This document shows positions 25,974 to 34,027 of a stretch of DNA of 39,435 nucleotides, piece after piece. The notes beneath the pieces were generated by a model. The model was not told where the DNA came from, searched no databases, and saw only the letters and a list, made by a program, of their open reading frames with translations. Each line of letters begins with the position of its first letter. Position 1 is the first letter of the stretch. Origin of the DNA: an uncultured Prevotella sp. (GTDB lineage: Bacteria > Bacteroidota > Bacteroidia > Bacteroidales > Bacteroidaceae); NCBI GenBank assembly GCA_900768785.1, contig CAAGEG010000161.1, positions 1-39,435 of the forward strand. Direction: 5' to 3'. Both the position numbers and the translations under genes were made by a program.

Positions 25974-26027
25974 CAATCCTTGAAGCTATAAAATAACACG
26001 TAAACAAATAGGAAAATATAAAAAGAT

Positions 26028-27266
26028 ATGGGAAAAATATTGATGATAGGCGCTGGTGGCGTAGCTACGGTTGCGGCATTTAAGATTGCGCAAAATGCAG
26101 ATATCTTTGGCGAGTTTATGATAGCAAGTCGCAGAAAAGAGAAATGTGACAAAATAGTTGAGGCTATACATGCTTCAGGAATTAAGGCTGACATAAAAAC
26201 AGCACAAGTTGATGCTGATGATGTTGAACAACTCAAGAGCCTGCTTGCTGATTATAAGCCTGAACTTGTGGTAAATCTGGCTCTGCCATATCAAGATTTG
26301 ACAATTATGGATGCATGTCTTGCATGTGGTGTAAACTATCTTGACACAGCAAACTATGAACCTCGTGATGAAGCTCATTTTGAATATAGTTGGCAATGGG
26401 CATATAAAGACAGATTTGAAAAGGCAGGACTGACTGCTATACTTGGTTGTGGCTTTGACCCGGGCGTAAGTGGCATATATACAGCTTATGCAGCAAAACA
26501 TCATTTTGACGAAATTCAGTATCTTGATATTGTTGACTGTAATGCTGGAAATCATCATAAAGCCTTTGCAACAAACTTCAATCCGGAAATCAACATTCGT
26601 GAAATAACACAGAAAGGACTATACTATAAAGATGGGAAATGGATAGAAACAGAACCATTGGAAGTACATAAGCCATTGACATATCCTTGTATTGGTCCGC
26701 GAGAAAGCTATCTCATGCATCACGAAGAATTAGAAAGCTTGGTAAAGAATTATCCAACCATAAAGCAAGCACGTTTTTGGATGACTTTCGGACAACAATA
26801 TCTTACTTATCTTGATGTTATTCAGAATATCGGAATGAGTCGTATTGACGAGATAACATATGAAGCACCTCTTGCTGACGGCTCAGGAAAAACGGCAAAA
26901 GTTAATATTGTTCCGTTGCAATTCCTAAAAGCAGTATTGCCAAACCCGCAAGATCTTGGTGAGAATTACGATGGTGAGACAAGCATCGGATGCAGAATAC
27001 GTGGCTTGAAAGACGGAAAAGAGCGCACTTATTATGTTTATAACAACTGCAAACATCAGGAAGCCTATAAAGAAACAGGCATGCAAGGTGTAAGTTATAC
27101 AACAGGAGTGCCTGCTATGATAGGTGCTATGATGTTTATTAAAGGCTTATGGCGCAAGCCCGGAGTATGGAACGTGGAAGATTTTGACCCTGATCCGTTT
27201 ATGGAACAGCTTAATATACATGGATTACCATGGCACGAGGTGTTCGATGGTGACTTAGAACTGTAG
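26028..27266 (+). CDS. Carboxynorspermidine synthase (saccharopine dehydrogenase family)
   Basis: 412 residues. An N-terminal NAD(P)-binding Rossmann motif, KILMIGAGGVATVAAFKIA, starts at residue 3. Further family blocks are LVVNLALPYQDLTIMDACLACGVNYLDTANYEP (about 80-112), AILGCGFDPGVSGIYTAYA (about 136-154) and VDCNAGNHHKAFATNFNPEINIRE. The long C-terminal domain has WMTFGQQYLTYLDVIQNIG and ends LPWHEVFDGDLEL. This matches carboxynorspermidine/carboxyspermidine dehydrogenases, which couple aspartate semialdehyde with a diamine to make spermidine-type polyamines in gut Bacteroidales. The partner decarboxylase (nspC) is not in the window. A lysine-pathway saccharopine dehydrogenase is the alternative, less likely. 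recA follows 38 bases later. Confidence 0.88.
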   Translation: MGKILMIGAGGVATVAAFKIAQNADIFGEFMIASRRKEKCDKIVEAIHASGIKADIKTAQVDADDVEQLKSLLADYKPELVVNLALPYQDLTIMDACLACGVNYLDTANYEPRDEAHFEYSWQWAYKDRFEKAGLTAILGCGFDPGVSGIYTAYAAKHHFDEIQYLDIVDCNAGNHHKAFATNFNPEINIREITQKGLYYKDGKWIETEPLEVHKPLTYPCIGPRESYLMHHEELESLVKNYPTIKQARFWMTFGQQYLTYLDVIQNIGMSRIDEITYEAPLADGSGKTAKVNIVPLQFLKAVLPNPQDLGENYDGETSIGCRIRGLKDGKERTYYVYNNCKHQEAYKETGMQGVSYTTGVPAMIGAMMFIKGLWRKPGVWNVEDFDPDPFMEQLNIHGLPWHEVFDGDLEL

Positions 27267-27304
27267 TTAAGAAATAAAGAGAGAACCCAATAAAATATTA
27301 ATTT

Positions 27305-28324
27305 ATGGCAAAAGAAAAGGAAAACGGCATGCAAGAGGGTAAACTTAAAGCCTTGCAAGCCGCAATGGCAAAGATAGAAAAAGACTTCGGCAAGGGTTCT
27401 GTAATGAAACTTGGCGATGAAAATATAGAGAGTGTTGAGGTTATACCGACAGGAAGTATATCTTTAAATGTTGCACTTGGCGTAGGTGGATATCCTCGTG
27501 GTAGAATAATAGAGATTTATGGTCCCGAGTCATCGGGTAAGACAACATTGGCAATTCACGCTATTGCCGAAGCTCAAAAGGCTGGTGGTATTGCAGCTTT
27601 CATTGATGCCGAACATGCTTTTGACCGTTTCTATGCAGAGAAATTAGGTGTTGATATTGATAATCTGCTGATTTCGCAACCCGATAACGGTGAACAAGCA
27701 CTTGAAATTGCCGACCAACTCATTCGTTCTTCAGCTATTGACATACTTGTTGTTGACTCTGTAGCTGCGCTTACTCCTAAAAAAGAGATAGAAGGAGATA
27801 TGGGTGACAACAACGTGGGACTGCAAGCAAGACTTATGAGTCAAGCTTTACGTAAGCTGACATCAACAGTAAGCAAGACCAATACCACATGTATCTTTAT
27901 CAATCAGTTGCGTGAGAAGATTGGAATAATGTTTGGAAATCCGGAAACAACAACCGGAGGTAATGCTCTTAAGTTTTATTCAAGTGTTCGTCTTGATATT
28001 CGTCGTGTCACAAGCATTAAAGACGGAGACCAAGTTATAGGTAATCAAGTTAGAGTAAAGGTTGTTAAGAACAAAGTAGCGCCGCCTTTCCGCAAGGCAG
28101 AGTTTGAAATCACTTTCGGCGAAGGCATATCTAAGATAGGCGAAATACTTGATCTCGGAGTAGAATATGGCATTATTCAGAAGAGCGGCTCCTGGTTCTC
28201 TTATGATAATAGCAAACTTGGGCAAGGTCGCGATGCAACAAAAGCACTACTAAAAGATAATCCTGAGTTGTGTGAAGATATAGAGGGCAAGATAATGCAA
28301 GCTATTAAAGACTCTGAAAATTAA
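27305..28324 (+). CDS. recA: Recombinase RecA
   Basis: 339 residues, normal for RecA. It forms ATP-dependent filaments on single-stranded DNA for recombination and SOS induction. Visible are the N-terminal helix and MAKIEKDFGKGSVMKLGD, Walker A GPESSGKTT (73-81), GIAAFIDAEHAFD, Walker B ILVVDSVAAL, loop L1 region EIEGDMGDNNVGLQARLMSQALRKL, FINQLREKIGIMFGNPETTTGG (loop L2), and SVRLDIRR. The C-terminus lacks a long acidic tail. The upstream gene (carboxynorspermidine synthase) is only 38 bases away, so it is probably read in part from that transcript. A strong terminator follows. No LexA-type box was recognised. Confidence 0.98.
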   Translation: MAKEKENGMQEGKLKALQAAMAKIEKDFGKGSVMKLGDENIESVEVIPTGSISLNVALGVGGYPRGRIIEIYGPESSGKTTLAIHAIAEAQKAGGIAAFIDAEHAFDRFYAEKLGVDIDNLLISQPDNGEQALEIADQLIRSSAIDILVVDSVAALTPKKEIEGDMGDNNVGLQARLMSQALRKLTSTVSKTNTTCIFINQLREKIGIMFGNPETTTGGNALKFYSSVRLDIRRVTSIKDGDQVIGNQVRVKVVKNKVAPPFRKAEFEITFGEGISKIGEILDLGVEYGIIQKSGSWFSYDNSKLGQGRDATKALLKDNPELCEDIEGKIMQAIKDSEN

Positions 28325-28413
28325 TTATTGCCTACATTATTATTAATGACTAATATCCTAATCAGCAATAACGCAAAGCCTAAGATAGTGGTTTCACGAT
28401 AGTAAAAGATAAA

Positions 28414-28475
28414 GGGGGTTAACGTCTATGGCATCTTTCTCCATGATGACCATTTAATGTTGACCCCCTTTTTTT
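28414..28475. terminator. Terminator between convergent recA and the Lrp gene
   Basis: GGGGGTTAACGT (28414-28425) pairs with ATGTTGACCCCC (28457-28468), 12 pairs with two G-T wobbles, followed by seven T. An inner ATGG/CCAT pairing extends the stem. Leftward it ends in a shorter U-rich tract (TTTATCTTTTAC), so it probably serves both genes. Confidence 0.85.
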
Positions 28476-28495
28476 ATATTATGCTGATAGTAGTT

Positions 28496-28975
28496 TTATT
28501 GTTGTTTGGTCAAGTTGATGCCATATTCGTGTTTTATCTCATCCATAACAAAAACGCTTTCAATAGAATCAAGGTTTTCAATTCGTCCGAGTGAGTTTAG
28601 GATAAAGTCTTTATAATATTTCATGTCCGATGCATGTATCTTCAAAAGATAGTCGTAACTGCCCGAAATATTGTAACATTCGGTTACTTGGGGCATGCTT
28701 TTCACTACTTCGGTAAAGTAGTCTGAAATGTCACGATTAAGCTTTGACATCTTAATCTTGCAGAATACTATAAAGCCTTGATTTAGTTTGTCTGCATCAA
28801 GAATGGCAATATATTTCTTTATATACCCTTTATTTTCAAGTCTTTTGAGACGTTCAAACACGGGAGTTGACGATAGACTTACTCTTGATGCCAATTCTTT
28901 TGTCGTAAGTCGCGAGTTCTCTTGCAATGTCTGCAATATTTGCAGATCTACTTTGTCTAATTTTTCTATTGACAT
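28496..28975 (-). CDS. Lrp/AsnC family transcriptional regulator
   Basis: 159 residues, typical size. An N-terminal winged helix-turn-helix (LDKVDLQILQTLQENSRLTTKELASRVSLSSTPVFERLKRLENKG, about 6-50) is followed by a RAM ligand-binding domain (about 65-150) with VVKSMPQVTECYNISGSYDYLLKIH. Such proteins form octamers and sense amino acids. It is divergent from metY-cysK with 207 bases between, so these sulfur amino-acid genes are the obvious regulatory targets (inference). Lrp or a cysteine/methionine-sensing relative cannot be distinguished from sequence alone. Confidence 0.93.
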   Translation of the reverse strand: MSIEKLDKVDLQILQTLQENSRLTTKELASRVSLSSTPVFERLKRLENKGYIKKYIAILDADKLNQGFIVFCKIKMSKLNRDISDYFTEVVKSMPQVTECYNISGSYDYLLKIHASDMKYYKDFILNSLGRIENLDSIESVFVMDEIKHEYGINLTKQQ

Positions 28976-29058
28976 GGTGCTTTGTGTTAAATAGATTATT
29001 ATTCTACCAATAGCGCAAAATAAGCATTTTAGCAGTATTAAGTTTCTGTATGATTTTG

Positions 29059-29066
29059 CAAATATA
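29059..29066 (-). promoter_or_regulatory. Candidate -7 element of the Lrp gene
   Basis: On the minus strand this reads TATATTTG, an exact TAnnTTTG match, 83 bases upstream of the regulator's ATG. No matching TTTG was found at 19-21 bp. Confidence 0.45.
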
Positions 29067-29094
29067 GCATTATTTTCTTAATTTCTAATGAGTA

Positions 29095-29125
29095 TTGGAG
29101 GAAAAATCTAATGGTTGTATCTTTG
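29095..29125 (+). promoter_or_regulatory. Promoter of the metY-cysK unit
   Basis: TTGG (29095-29098), about 19-20 bp, then TATCTTTG (29118-29125), an exact -7 match followed by CAAAC. The predicted transcript starts near 29132, giving a leader of about 50 bases. Confidence 0.6.
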
Positions 29126-29168
29126 CAAACGAAATCATTTTTATCACGAAACAAAATAATAATAAAAT

Positions 29169-29177
29169 AAGGAGGAA
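29169..29177 (+). promoter_or_regulatory. Strong Shine-Dalgarno of metY
   Basis: AAGGAGGAA ends five bases before the ATG at 29183. Most genes in this window lack such a motif, as is usual in Bacteroidetes, so this site stands out and fixes the start codon. Confidence 0.75.
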
Positions 29178-29182
29178 ATATT

Positions 29183-30469
29183 ATGGCAAAAGAAAAACTT
29201 CATTTTGAAACGCTTCAAATTCACGTAGGTCAAGAAACAGCAGATGTTGCAACAGGTGCAAGAGCAGTCCCAATATATCAGACGACATCTTATGTGTTTA
29301 ATAATTCGCAACATGCAGCAGACCGTTTTGGTCTTCGTGATGCCGGAAATATTTATGGTCGTTTGACAAACTCCACACAGGGTGTCTTTGAAGATCGTGT
29401 TGCCGCTCTTGAAGGTGGTGTTGCCGGTCTTGCAGTAGCATCCGGAGCAGCAGCAATCAACTATGCTTTGTTGAACATCTTGCGTAGTGGCGACCATATA
29501 GTGTCAGCAAAGACGATTTATGGGGGCTCTTACAATCTTTTTGCACACACATTTGCTTCTTATGGTATAAGTGTTACCTTTGTTGATCCTGAAGATGTGA
29601 ACAACTTTGAAAAGGCTATTCAAGATAATACTAAGGCGGTTTTCATAGAGACTCTTGGCAATCCGAACTCTAATGTTATAGATATAGATGCCGTAGCAGC
29701 CATTGCTCATGGTCATGCTATACCACTTATAATTGATAATACGTTTGGTACTCCTTATTTAATACGTCCTATAGAACATGGAGCCGACGTTGTTGTACAC
29801 TCAGCTACCAAGTTTATAGGAGGACACGGCTCTTCTCTTGGTGGCGTAATAGTAGATTCAGGAAAGTTTGATTGGAAAGCATCGGGCAAGTTCCCACAAC
29901 TCACAGAGCCGGATCCAAGTTATCATGGTGTTAAATTTGTTGATGCGGTAGGTCCGGCAGCATATGTAACACGTATAAGAGCCATATTGCTTCGTGATAC
30001 AGGCTCTACTTTGAGCCCTTTCAATGCCTTTATTCTTTTGCAAGGACTTGAAACATTGTCACTACGTGTGGAGCGTCATGTTGAAAATGCATTGAAAGTA
30101 GTTGATTTCCTTAATGCTCATCCAAAAGTAAAGAAGGTTAATCACCCATCACTTCCGTCGCATCCCGACCATGAACTATATAATCGCTATTTCCCGAATG
30201 GTGCAGGACCAATCTTTACTTTTGAGATTGATGGCGGTCAGGAAGAGGCTTACAGATTTATTGATAGTCTTAAGATATTCTCGTTGCTTGCAAACGTGGC
30301 TGATGTTAAGTCGCTTGTTATTCATCCGGCAAGCACTACTCACTCTCAACTATCTGCGGAGGAACTTGCAGATCAAGGCATCACTCCGGGAACTATACGT
30401 CTTTCAATAGGTATAGAGCATGTTGACGACATCATAGCTGACCTTAGTCAAGCTTTTGATAAGATTTAA
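29183..30469 (+). CDS. metY: O-acetylhomoserine sulfhydrylase (MetY/Cys-Met PLP enzyme)
   Basis: 428 residues, characteristic of the long MetY-type enzymes rather than the roughly 380-residue MetB/MetC. It makes homocysteine from O-acetylhomoserine and sulfide using PLP. Visible are LHFETLQIHVGQETADVATGARAVPIYQTTSYVF at the N-terminus, YGRLTNSTQGVFEDRVAALEGG (59-79), ASGAAAINYALLN, FIETLGNPNSNVIDI and DNTFGTPYLIRPIEHGADVVVHSATKFIGGHG with PLP-binding Lys210. The C-terminal part has VKSLVIHPASTTHSQLSAEEL with the substrate-binding Ser-His region. It is first in a two-gene unit with cysK (68 bases) and divergent from an Lrp regulator. Confidence 0.96.
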   Translation: MAKEKLHFETLQIHVGQETADVATGARAVPIYQTTSYVFNNSQHAADRFGLRDAGNIYGRLTNSTQGVFEDRVAALEGGVAGLAVASGAAAINYALLNILRSGDHIVSAKTIYGGSYNLFAHTFASYGISVTFVDPEDVNNFEKAIQDNTKAVFIETLGNPNSNVIDIDAVAAIAHGHAIPLIIDNTFGTPYLIRPIEHGADVVVHSATKFIGGHGSSLGGVIVDSGKFDWKASGKFPQLTEPDPSYHGVKFVDAVGPAAYVTRIRAILLRDTGSTLSPFNAFILLQGLETLSLRVERHVENALKVVDFLNAHPKVKKVNHPSLPSHPDHELYNRYFPNGAGPIFTFEIDGGQEEAYRFIDSLKIFSLLANVADVKSLVIHPASTTHSQLSAEELADQGITPGTIRLSIGIEHVDDIIADLSQAFDKI

Positions 30470-30537
30470 CAAATTATTAATATTTACATTCACAATAGTA
30501 AAAAGGCTTATAAATTAATTTATTAAAAATCAGACCA

Positions 30538-31467
30538 ATGAAAAAGATAGCAAATAAAGTGACAGAACTTATAGGTAATACTCCTCTGTTGGAGGTTAAA
30601 CGTTTCTCTTCAGAACAAGGAATAGACAAAGCTATTATAGCTAAGGTTGAGTTTTTTAATCCCGGCGGTAGTGTAAAAGACCGTATCGCACTTGCAATGG
30701 TTGAAGATGCAGAGGCGAAAGGCTTGCTTAAACCCGGTGGAACAATAATTGAGCCTACGAGCGGCAATACCGGTGTCGGCTTGGCATTGGTTTCAGCTGT
30801 CAAAGGTTATCGATTTATTCTTACCATGCCGGAGACTATGAGTGTTGAACGTCGTCGTTTGGCTGCTGCTTATGGGGCAGAGATAGAACTAACTCCGGGT
30901 ACTGAAGGTATGGTTGGTGCTGTTAAGGCAGCCGAAAAGCTGCGCGACTCTATTGAAGGTGCTGTAATACTTCAGCAATTTGAGAACCCTGCCAATCCTA
31001 AATATCATTATGAGCATACAGGTGTTGAGATTTGGGAACAGAGTGGAGGCGATGTTGATATTATAGTTGCCGGAGTTGGTACCGGTGGAACCGTATCCGG
31101 TGTTGGTAAACGATTGAAAGAAAACAAGCCCGATGTTAAGGTTGTGGCTGTTGAACCGGCTTCTTCTCCGTTGCTATCAACAGGTCAGGCAGGTAAACAT
31201 AAGATACAGGGCATTGGCGCAAACTTTGTTCCAAAGAACTATGATGCGAGTGTTGTTGATGAGGTGCTTACTATAACAGATGAAGAAGCCTTTGATGCTG
31301 CTCGTAAAGTGGCACGTCAGGAAGGTCTTCTTGTCGGTATTTCATCAGGAGCTTCGCTTGCGGCTGCAGTTAAACTCGCAAAACGCCCGGAGAATAAAGG
31401 TAAAACTATTGTTGCAATCCTCCCCGATACGGGTGAGAGATACCTTTCTACAGGATTGTTTGAATAA
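30538..31467 (+). CDS. cysK: Cysteine synthase A (O-acetylserine sulfhydrylase)
   Basis: 309 residues, standard length. This fold-type II PLP enzyme converts O-acetylserine and sulfide to cysteine. Motifs are ELIGNTPLLEVKRF (10-23), NPGGSVKDRIA with PLP Lys47, the substrate-binding TSGNTG (74-79), GVGTGGT (179-185) phosphate-binding loop, and ISSGASLAAAVKLA near the C-terminus with the PLP N1-contacting Ser. The sequence ends ILPDTGERYLSTGLFE, the usual family ending. It follows metY, so sulfide fixation into both cysteine and homocysteine is driven from one locus, probably under the divergent Lrp protein. Confidence 0.96.
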   Translation: MKKIANKVTELIGNTPLLEVKRFSSEQGIDKAIIAKVEFFNPGGSVKDRIALAMVEDAEAKGLLKPGGTIIEPTSGNTGVGLALVSAVKGYRFILTMPETMSVERRRLAAAYGAEIELTPGTEGMVGAVKAAEKLRDSIEGAVILQQFENPANPKYHYEHTGVEIWEQSGGDVDIIVAGVGTGGTVSGVGKRLKENKPDVKVVAVEPASSPLLSTGQAGKHKIQGIGANFVPKNYDASVVDEVLTITDEEAFDAARKVARQEGLLVGISSGASLAAAVKLAKRPENKGKTIVAILPDTGERYLSTGLFE

Positions 31468-31493
31468 GCCTTGATAAGGTGCTATTGTGTATT

Positions 31494-31543
31494 CCCCGTC
31501 CGGAGTGTGCTAAAACATTTTTGCTTTTCACATACGGATGGGG
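31494..31543 (+). other. Imperfect long hairpin after cysK
   Basis: CCCCGTCCGGAGTGTG (31494-31509) and CACATACGGATGGGG (31529-31543) form an imperfect stem of about 13 pairs. No T run follows, so it is either a weak terminator or a leader structure of the ATP-grasp gene 58 bases downstream. I cannot decide between them. Confidence 0.4.
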
Positions 31544-31601
31544 TTAGTCATGATACATATATGCGCTTTTTATTATCATTAAACTTCTGAAAGACAATAC
31601 T

Positions 31602-32798
31602 ATGAATTTTATTTTTATATCACCTCATTTCCCACATACTTATTGGGAGTTTTGTAATCGCCTTCGCCAAAATGGTGTTAATGTTTTAGCCATTGCCGAT
31701 GCGCCTTATGACAGTTTGTGTAGAGAGTTGAAAGAGGCTTTAACCGAATATTATAGGGTTGATAATCTTGAAGATTACAATCAGGTATATAGGGGTGTGG
31801 CTTATTTTGCTTTCAAGTATGGAAAGATTGATTGGCTTGAATCAAACAACGAATATTGGCTTGAGCAAGACGCGCGCTTGCGTACAGACTTCAATATTAC
31901 CACAGGTTTGGGATTTAAAGAAATAAGTAGGATTAAAGAAAAGAGCTTGATGAAGACTTGTTATGCCAAAGGAGGCATTCCTACGGCACGTCAGATAAAA
32001 GTCTCAAAAGGCGAGAAGGCTGTTAAGAATTTTGCTCTTCTTGTCGGTTATCCTCTAATTGCAAAACCCAATGTTGGTGTTGGTGCAAGCGGTACCCATA
32101 AATTGCATGATGACAACGAGTTGTTGGCTTTCCTAAATAGTCCTTTTGACACAAGCAACTATGTTATTGAAGAGTTCATAACGGGAGAGATTTGTTCTTA
32201 TGATGCTATAGTTGACTCTCACGGTAACCCTCTTGTGGAGTCAATGACCGTTTGGCCACCATCTATAATGGATATTGTCAACAAGCAACTTGACCTTTCT
32301 TACTATGTAGATAAACAAATTCCTGACAATCTGAAAGATTTGGGACGTAAGACGGTAAGGGCTTTCGGAGTGTTCAGCCGCTTTGTTCATCTTGAATTCT
32401 TCCGTCTTGACAGTCGCCACGAGGGGCTTGGCGATAAGGGAGACTTTGTAGCACTTGAAGTAAACATGCGCCCCGCAGGTGGTTATACGCCGGATATGAT
32501 AAACTTTGCACATAGTACCGATGTTTATAAAATATGGGCTGACATGGTGGCGTTTGACGAAAGCCGTACCGAACAAGGTGTTCAGTACTATTGTGCCTTT
32601 GCAAGCCGAAGAGATATATACAACTATGTACACTCACATGAGGAAGTTCTTCAACGCTATGATGCACGTTTAGTTATGTGTGAGCGCATGCCGGAACTTT
32701 TTAAAGCCGCTATGGGACAACAAATGTACACAGTGAGACTTGACACAATGGAGGATGTGGAAGAATTTGTACACTTTGTTCACGACAAAATACAATAA
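31602..32798 (+). CDS. ATP-grasp domain ligase of unknown substrate
   Basis: 398 residues. An N-terminal preATP-grasp Rossmann-like part (MNFIFISPHFPHTYWEFCNRLRQ, about 1-100) is followed by an ATP-grasp core. PLIAKPNVGVGASGTHKL (151-168) holds the ATP-contacting Lys155 and a glycine loop. YVIEEFITGEICSYDAIVD (187-205) and LEVNMRPAGGYTPDMIN (285-301) carry the Mg-binding Glu286/Asn288 and Arg290. ATP-grasp enzymes join a carboxylate to an amine or thiol through an acyl phosphate. The layout resembles biotin-carboxylase/CarB-like and dipeptide-ligase relatives, and no substrate can be assigned. It is followed, after a 22-bp repeat array, by an esterase gene in the same direction; whether they work together is open. 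There is no signal peptide, so it is cytosolic. Confidence 0.85.
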   Translation: MNFIFISPHFPHTYWEFCNRLRQNGVNVLAIADAPYDSLCRELKEALTEYYRVDNLEDYNQVYRGVAYFAFKYGKIDWLESNNEYWLEQDARLRTDFNITTGLGFKEISRIKEKSLMKTCYAKGGIPTARQIKVSKGEKAVKNFALLVGYPLIAKPNVGVGASGTHKLHDDNELLAFLNSPFDTSNYVIEEFITGEICSYDAIVDSHGNPLVESMTVWPPSIMDIVNKQLDLSYYVDKQIPDNLKDLGRKTVRAFGVFSRFVHLEFFRLDSRHEGLGDKGDFVALEVNMRPAGGYTPDMINFAHSTDVYKIWADMVAFDESRTEQGVQYYCAFASRRDIYNYVHSHEEVLQRYDARLVMCERMPELFKAAMGQQMYTVRLDTMEDVEEFVHFVHDKIQ

Positions 32799-32866
32799 AT
32801 ACTACATTCAAACATTTAATATATAAAGCAAAGATCTCGACATACCATCGCAAACGATATTAATGA

Positions 32867-32998
32867 GACATCATAAACTATATGTTTAGACATCGTAAAC
32901 ACTATACTTAGCTATCGTAAACACTATACTTAGCTATCGTAAACACTATACTTAGCTATCGTAAACAGCATACTTATGATTCGTAAACAGCATGTACC
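32867..32998. repeat. 22-bp tandem array of six units (array 3)
   Basis: Six contiguous 22-bp units start at 32867, 32889, 32911, 32933, 32955 and 32977. Units three and four are identical (GCTATCGTAAACACTATACTTA). The consensus core TAAACAnnAT...TTA lines up position by position with array 2. It lies in the 265-base gap between the ATP-grasp and esterase genes. The units lack intervening unique spacers, so it is not CRISPR. Confidence 0.9.
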
Positions 32999-33063
32999 CA
33001 AAATCAACAATTCATGCCGATGTAGCTAAACATTAAAGACCAACAGATAAAAACATCTTAACA

Positions 33064-33825
33064 ATGAAAGTAAACTACGTAAAAAAATACAGCAAGTCGC
33101 TTGGACGCGACATGGAATACAAGACTTATGGAGACAAAGGACGCGGAGTGCTGGTCTTTCCGTCGCAAGATGGAAGGTTCTATGACTATCAAGATTTTGA
33201 TATGGTAGCTGTTTTGTCACAGTTTATTGATAGCGGACAGATTCGACTTATATGCGTTGACAGCATAGACAGCGAAACTTGGAGTAATGCAGGTGGTGAT
33301 GAGCATTATAGAATAACGCTTCACGAACAATGGTACCATTATATTATTGACGAACTTCTGCCGTCAGAGAGGCATTATACTGATGAAACCTTCATCGTAA
33401 CCGGCTGTTCTATGGGAGGCTTTCATGCTGCCAACTTCTTCTTCAGACGCCCCGACATATTCGATACCCTCGTTTCTCTTAGCGGTATCTACTATGCTGC
33501 CTACTTCTTCCCTAACTATCAAGACCCACTCATTTACGATAATTCGCCTCAAGACTATCTTGCCAACATGCCGCAAAACCACCCTTATCTTGACTTATAT
33601 CGCAAACGCAACATCATTATGTGCGTAGGACAAGGCAACTGGGAAGACGAATTGTTGGAAAGTACACGTCAGATAGACGCCCTTATTAAAGCAAAAGGCA
33701 TCCCCGCATGGATAGATTATTGGGGCTACGACTCTGCCCACGACTGGGAATGGTGGAGAAAACAGATAGTATATTTCATGCAGAAAGTCTTGGAACATAA
33801 AGTTTCGCAAGATTATGTTATTTGA
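33064..33825 (+). CDS. Cytosolic esterase (alpha/beta hydrolase, putative esterase D-like)
   Basis: 253 residues without a signal peptide. The putative-esterase fold (PF00756-like) is recognisable: RGVLVFPSQDGRFYDYQDFDM, LICVDSIDSETW, the nucleophile elbow VTGCSMGGFHAANFF with Ser116, an acidic candidate near GNWEDELLES (about 191-200), and the catalytic His227 in GYDSAHDWEWW. LVSLSGIYYAAYFFPNY is typical of this group. The substrate is unknown; relatives hydrolyse acyl groups from sugars or thioesters. It lies downstream of the ATP-grasp gene across a 22-bp repeat array and upstream of rhaD, which has its own candidate promoter. The ATG at 33064 is preceded by an A-rich stretch, usual here. 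Confidence 0.87.
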   Translation: MKVNYVKKYSKSLGRDMEYKTYGDKGRGVLVFPSQDGRFYDYQDFDMVAVLSQFIDSGQIRLICVDSIDSETWSNAGGDEHYRITLHEQWYHYIIDELLPSERHYTDETFIVTGCSMGGFHAANFFFRRPDIFDTLVSLSGIYYAAYFFPNYQDPLIYDNSPQDYLANMPQNHPYLDLYRKRNIIMCVGQGNWEDELLESTRQIDALIKAKGIPAWIDYWGYDSAHDWEWWRKQIVYFMQKVLEHKVSQDYVI

Positions 33826-33995
33826 TTGGGGCTTAAAAAAACATTATTTGGCTACTCTTATCCTTGCTTGAATATGATAAAAGAAAAAGGATAAACACTC
33901 TAAGAAGAATATTTTTGAAGTATCAAATAGAGAGTTATTATCAAAAAACAATGTCTATGTGTCAAAAAATAATGTTCATAAACTCCGTTTTATTG

Positions 33996-34003
33996 TAATT
34001 TTG
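33996..34003 (+). promoter_or_regulatory. Candidate -7 element of rhaD
   Basis: TAATTTTG matches TAnnTTTG, 24 bases before the ATG chosen for rhaD at 34028. Its position inside an upstream extension of the reading frame argues against the earlier ATG at 33959. Confidence 0.5.
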
Positions 34004-34027
34004 CGAAAAATAACTAAATCTCTTATT

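Noticed and set aside
28976..29182. SAM riboswitch upstream of metY
   Set aside because: The predicted leader is only about 50 bases and shows no riboswitch-like stem or pseudoknot.
31494..31543. Intrinsic terminator of cysK
   Set aside because: The stem is imperfect and no T run follows, so it is listed as a hairpin of unclear role.
32867..32998. CRISPR array
   Set aside because: The units are contiguous 22-bp tandem copies without unique spacers, and no cas genes are in the window.
33959..34027. N-terminal extension of rhaD from an earlier ATG
   Set aside because: A -7 promoter element lies inside it, and the rhamnulose-phosphate aldolase family begins at the ATG at 34028.
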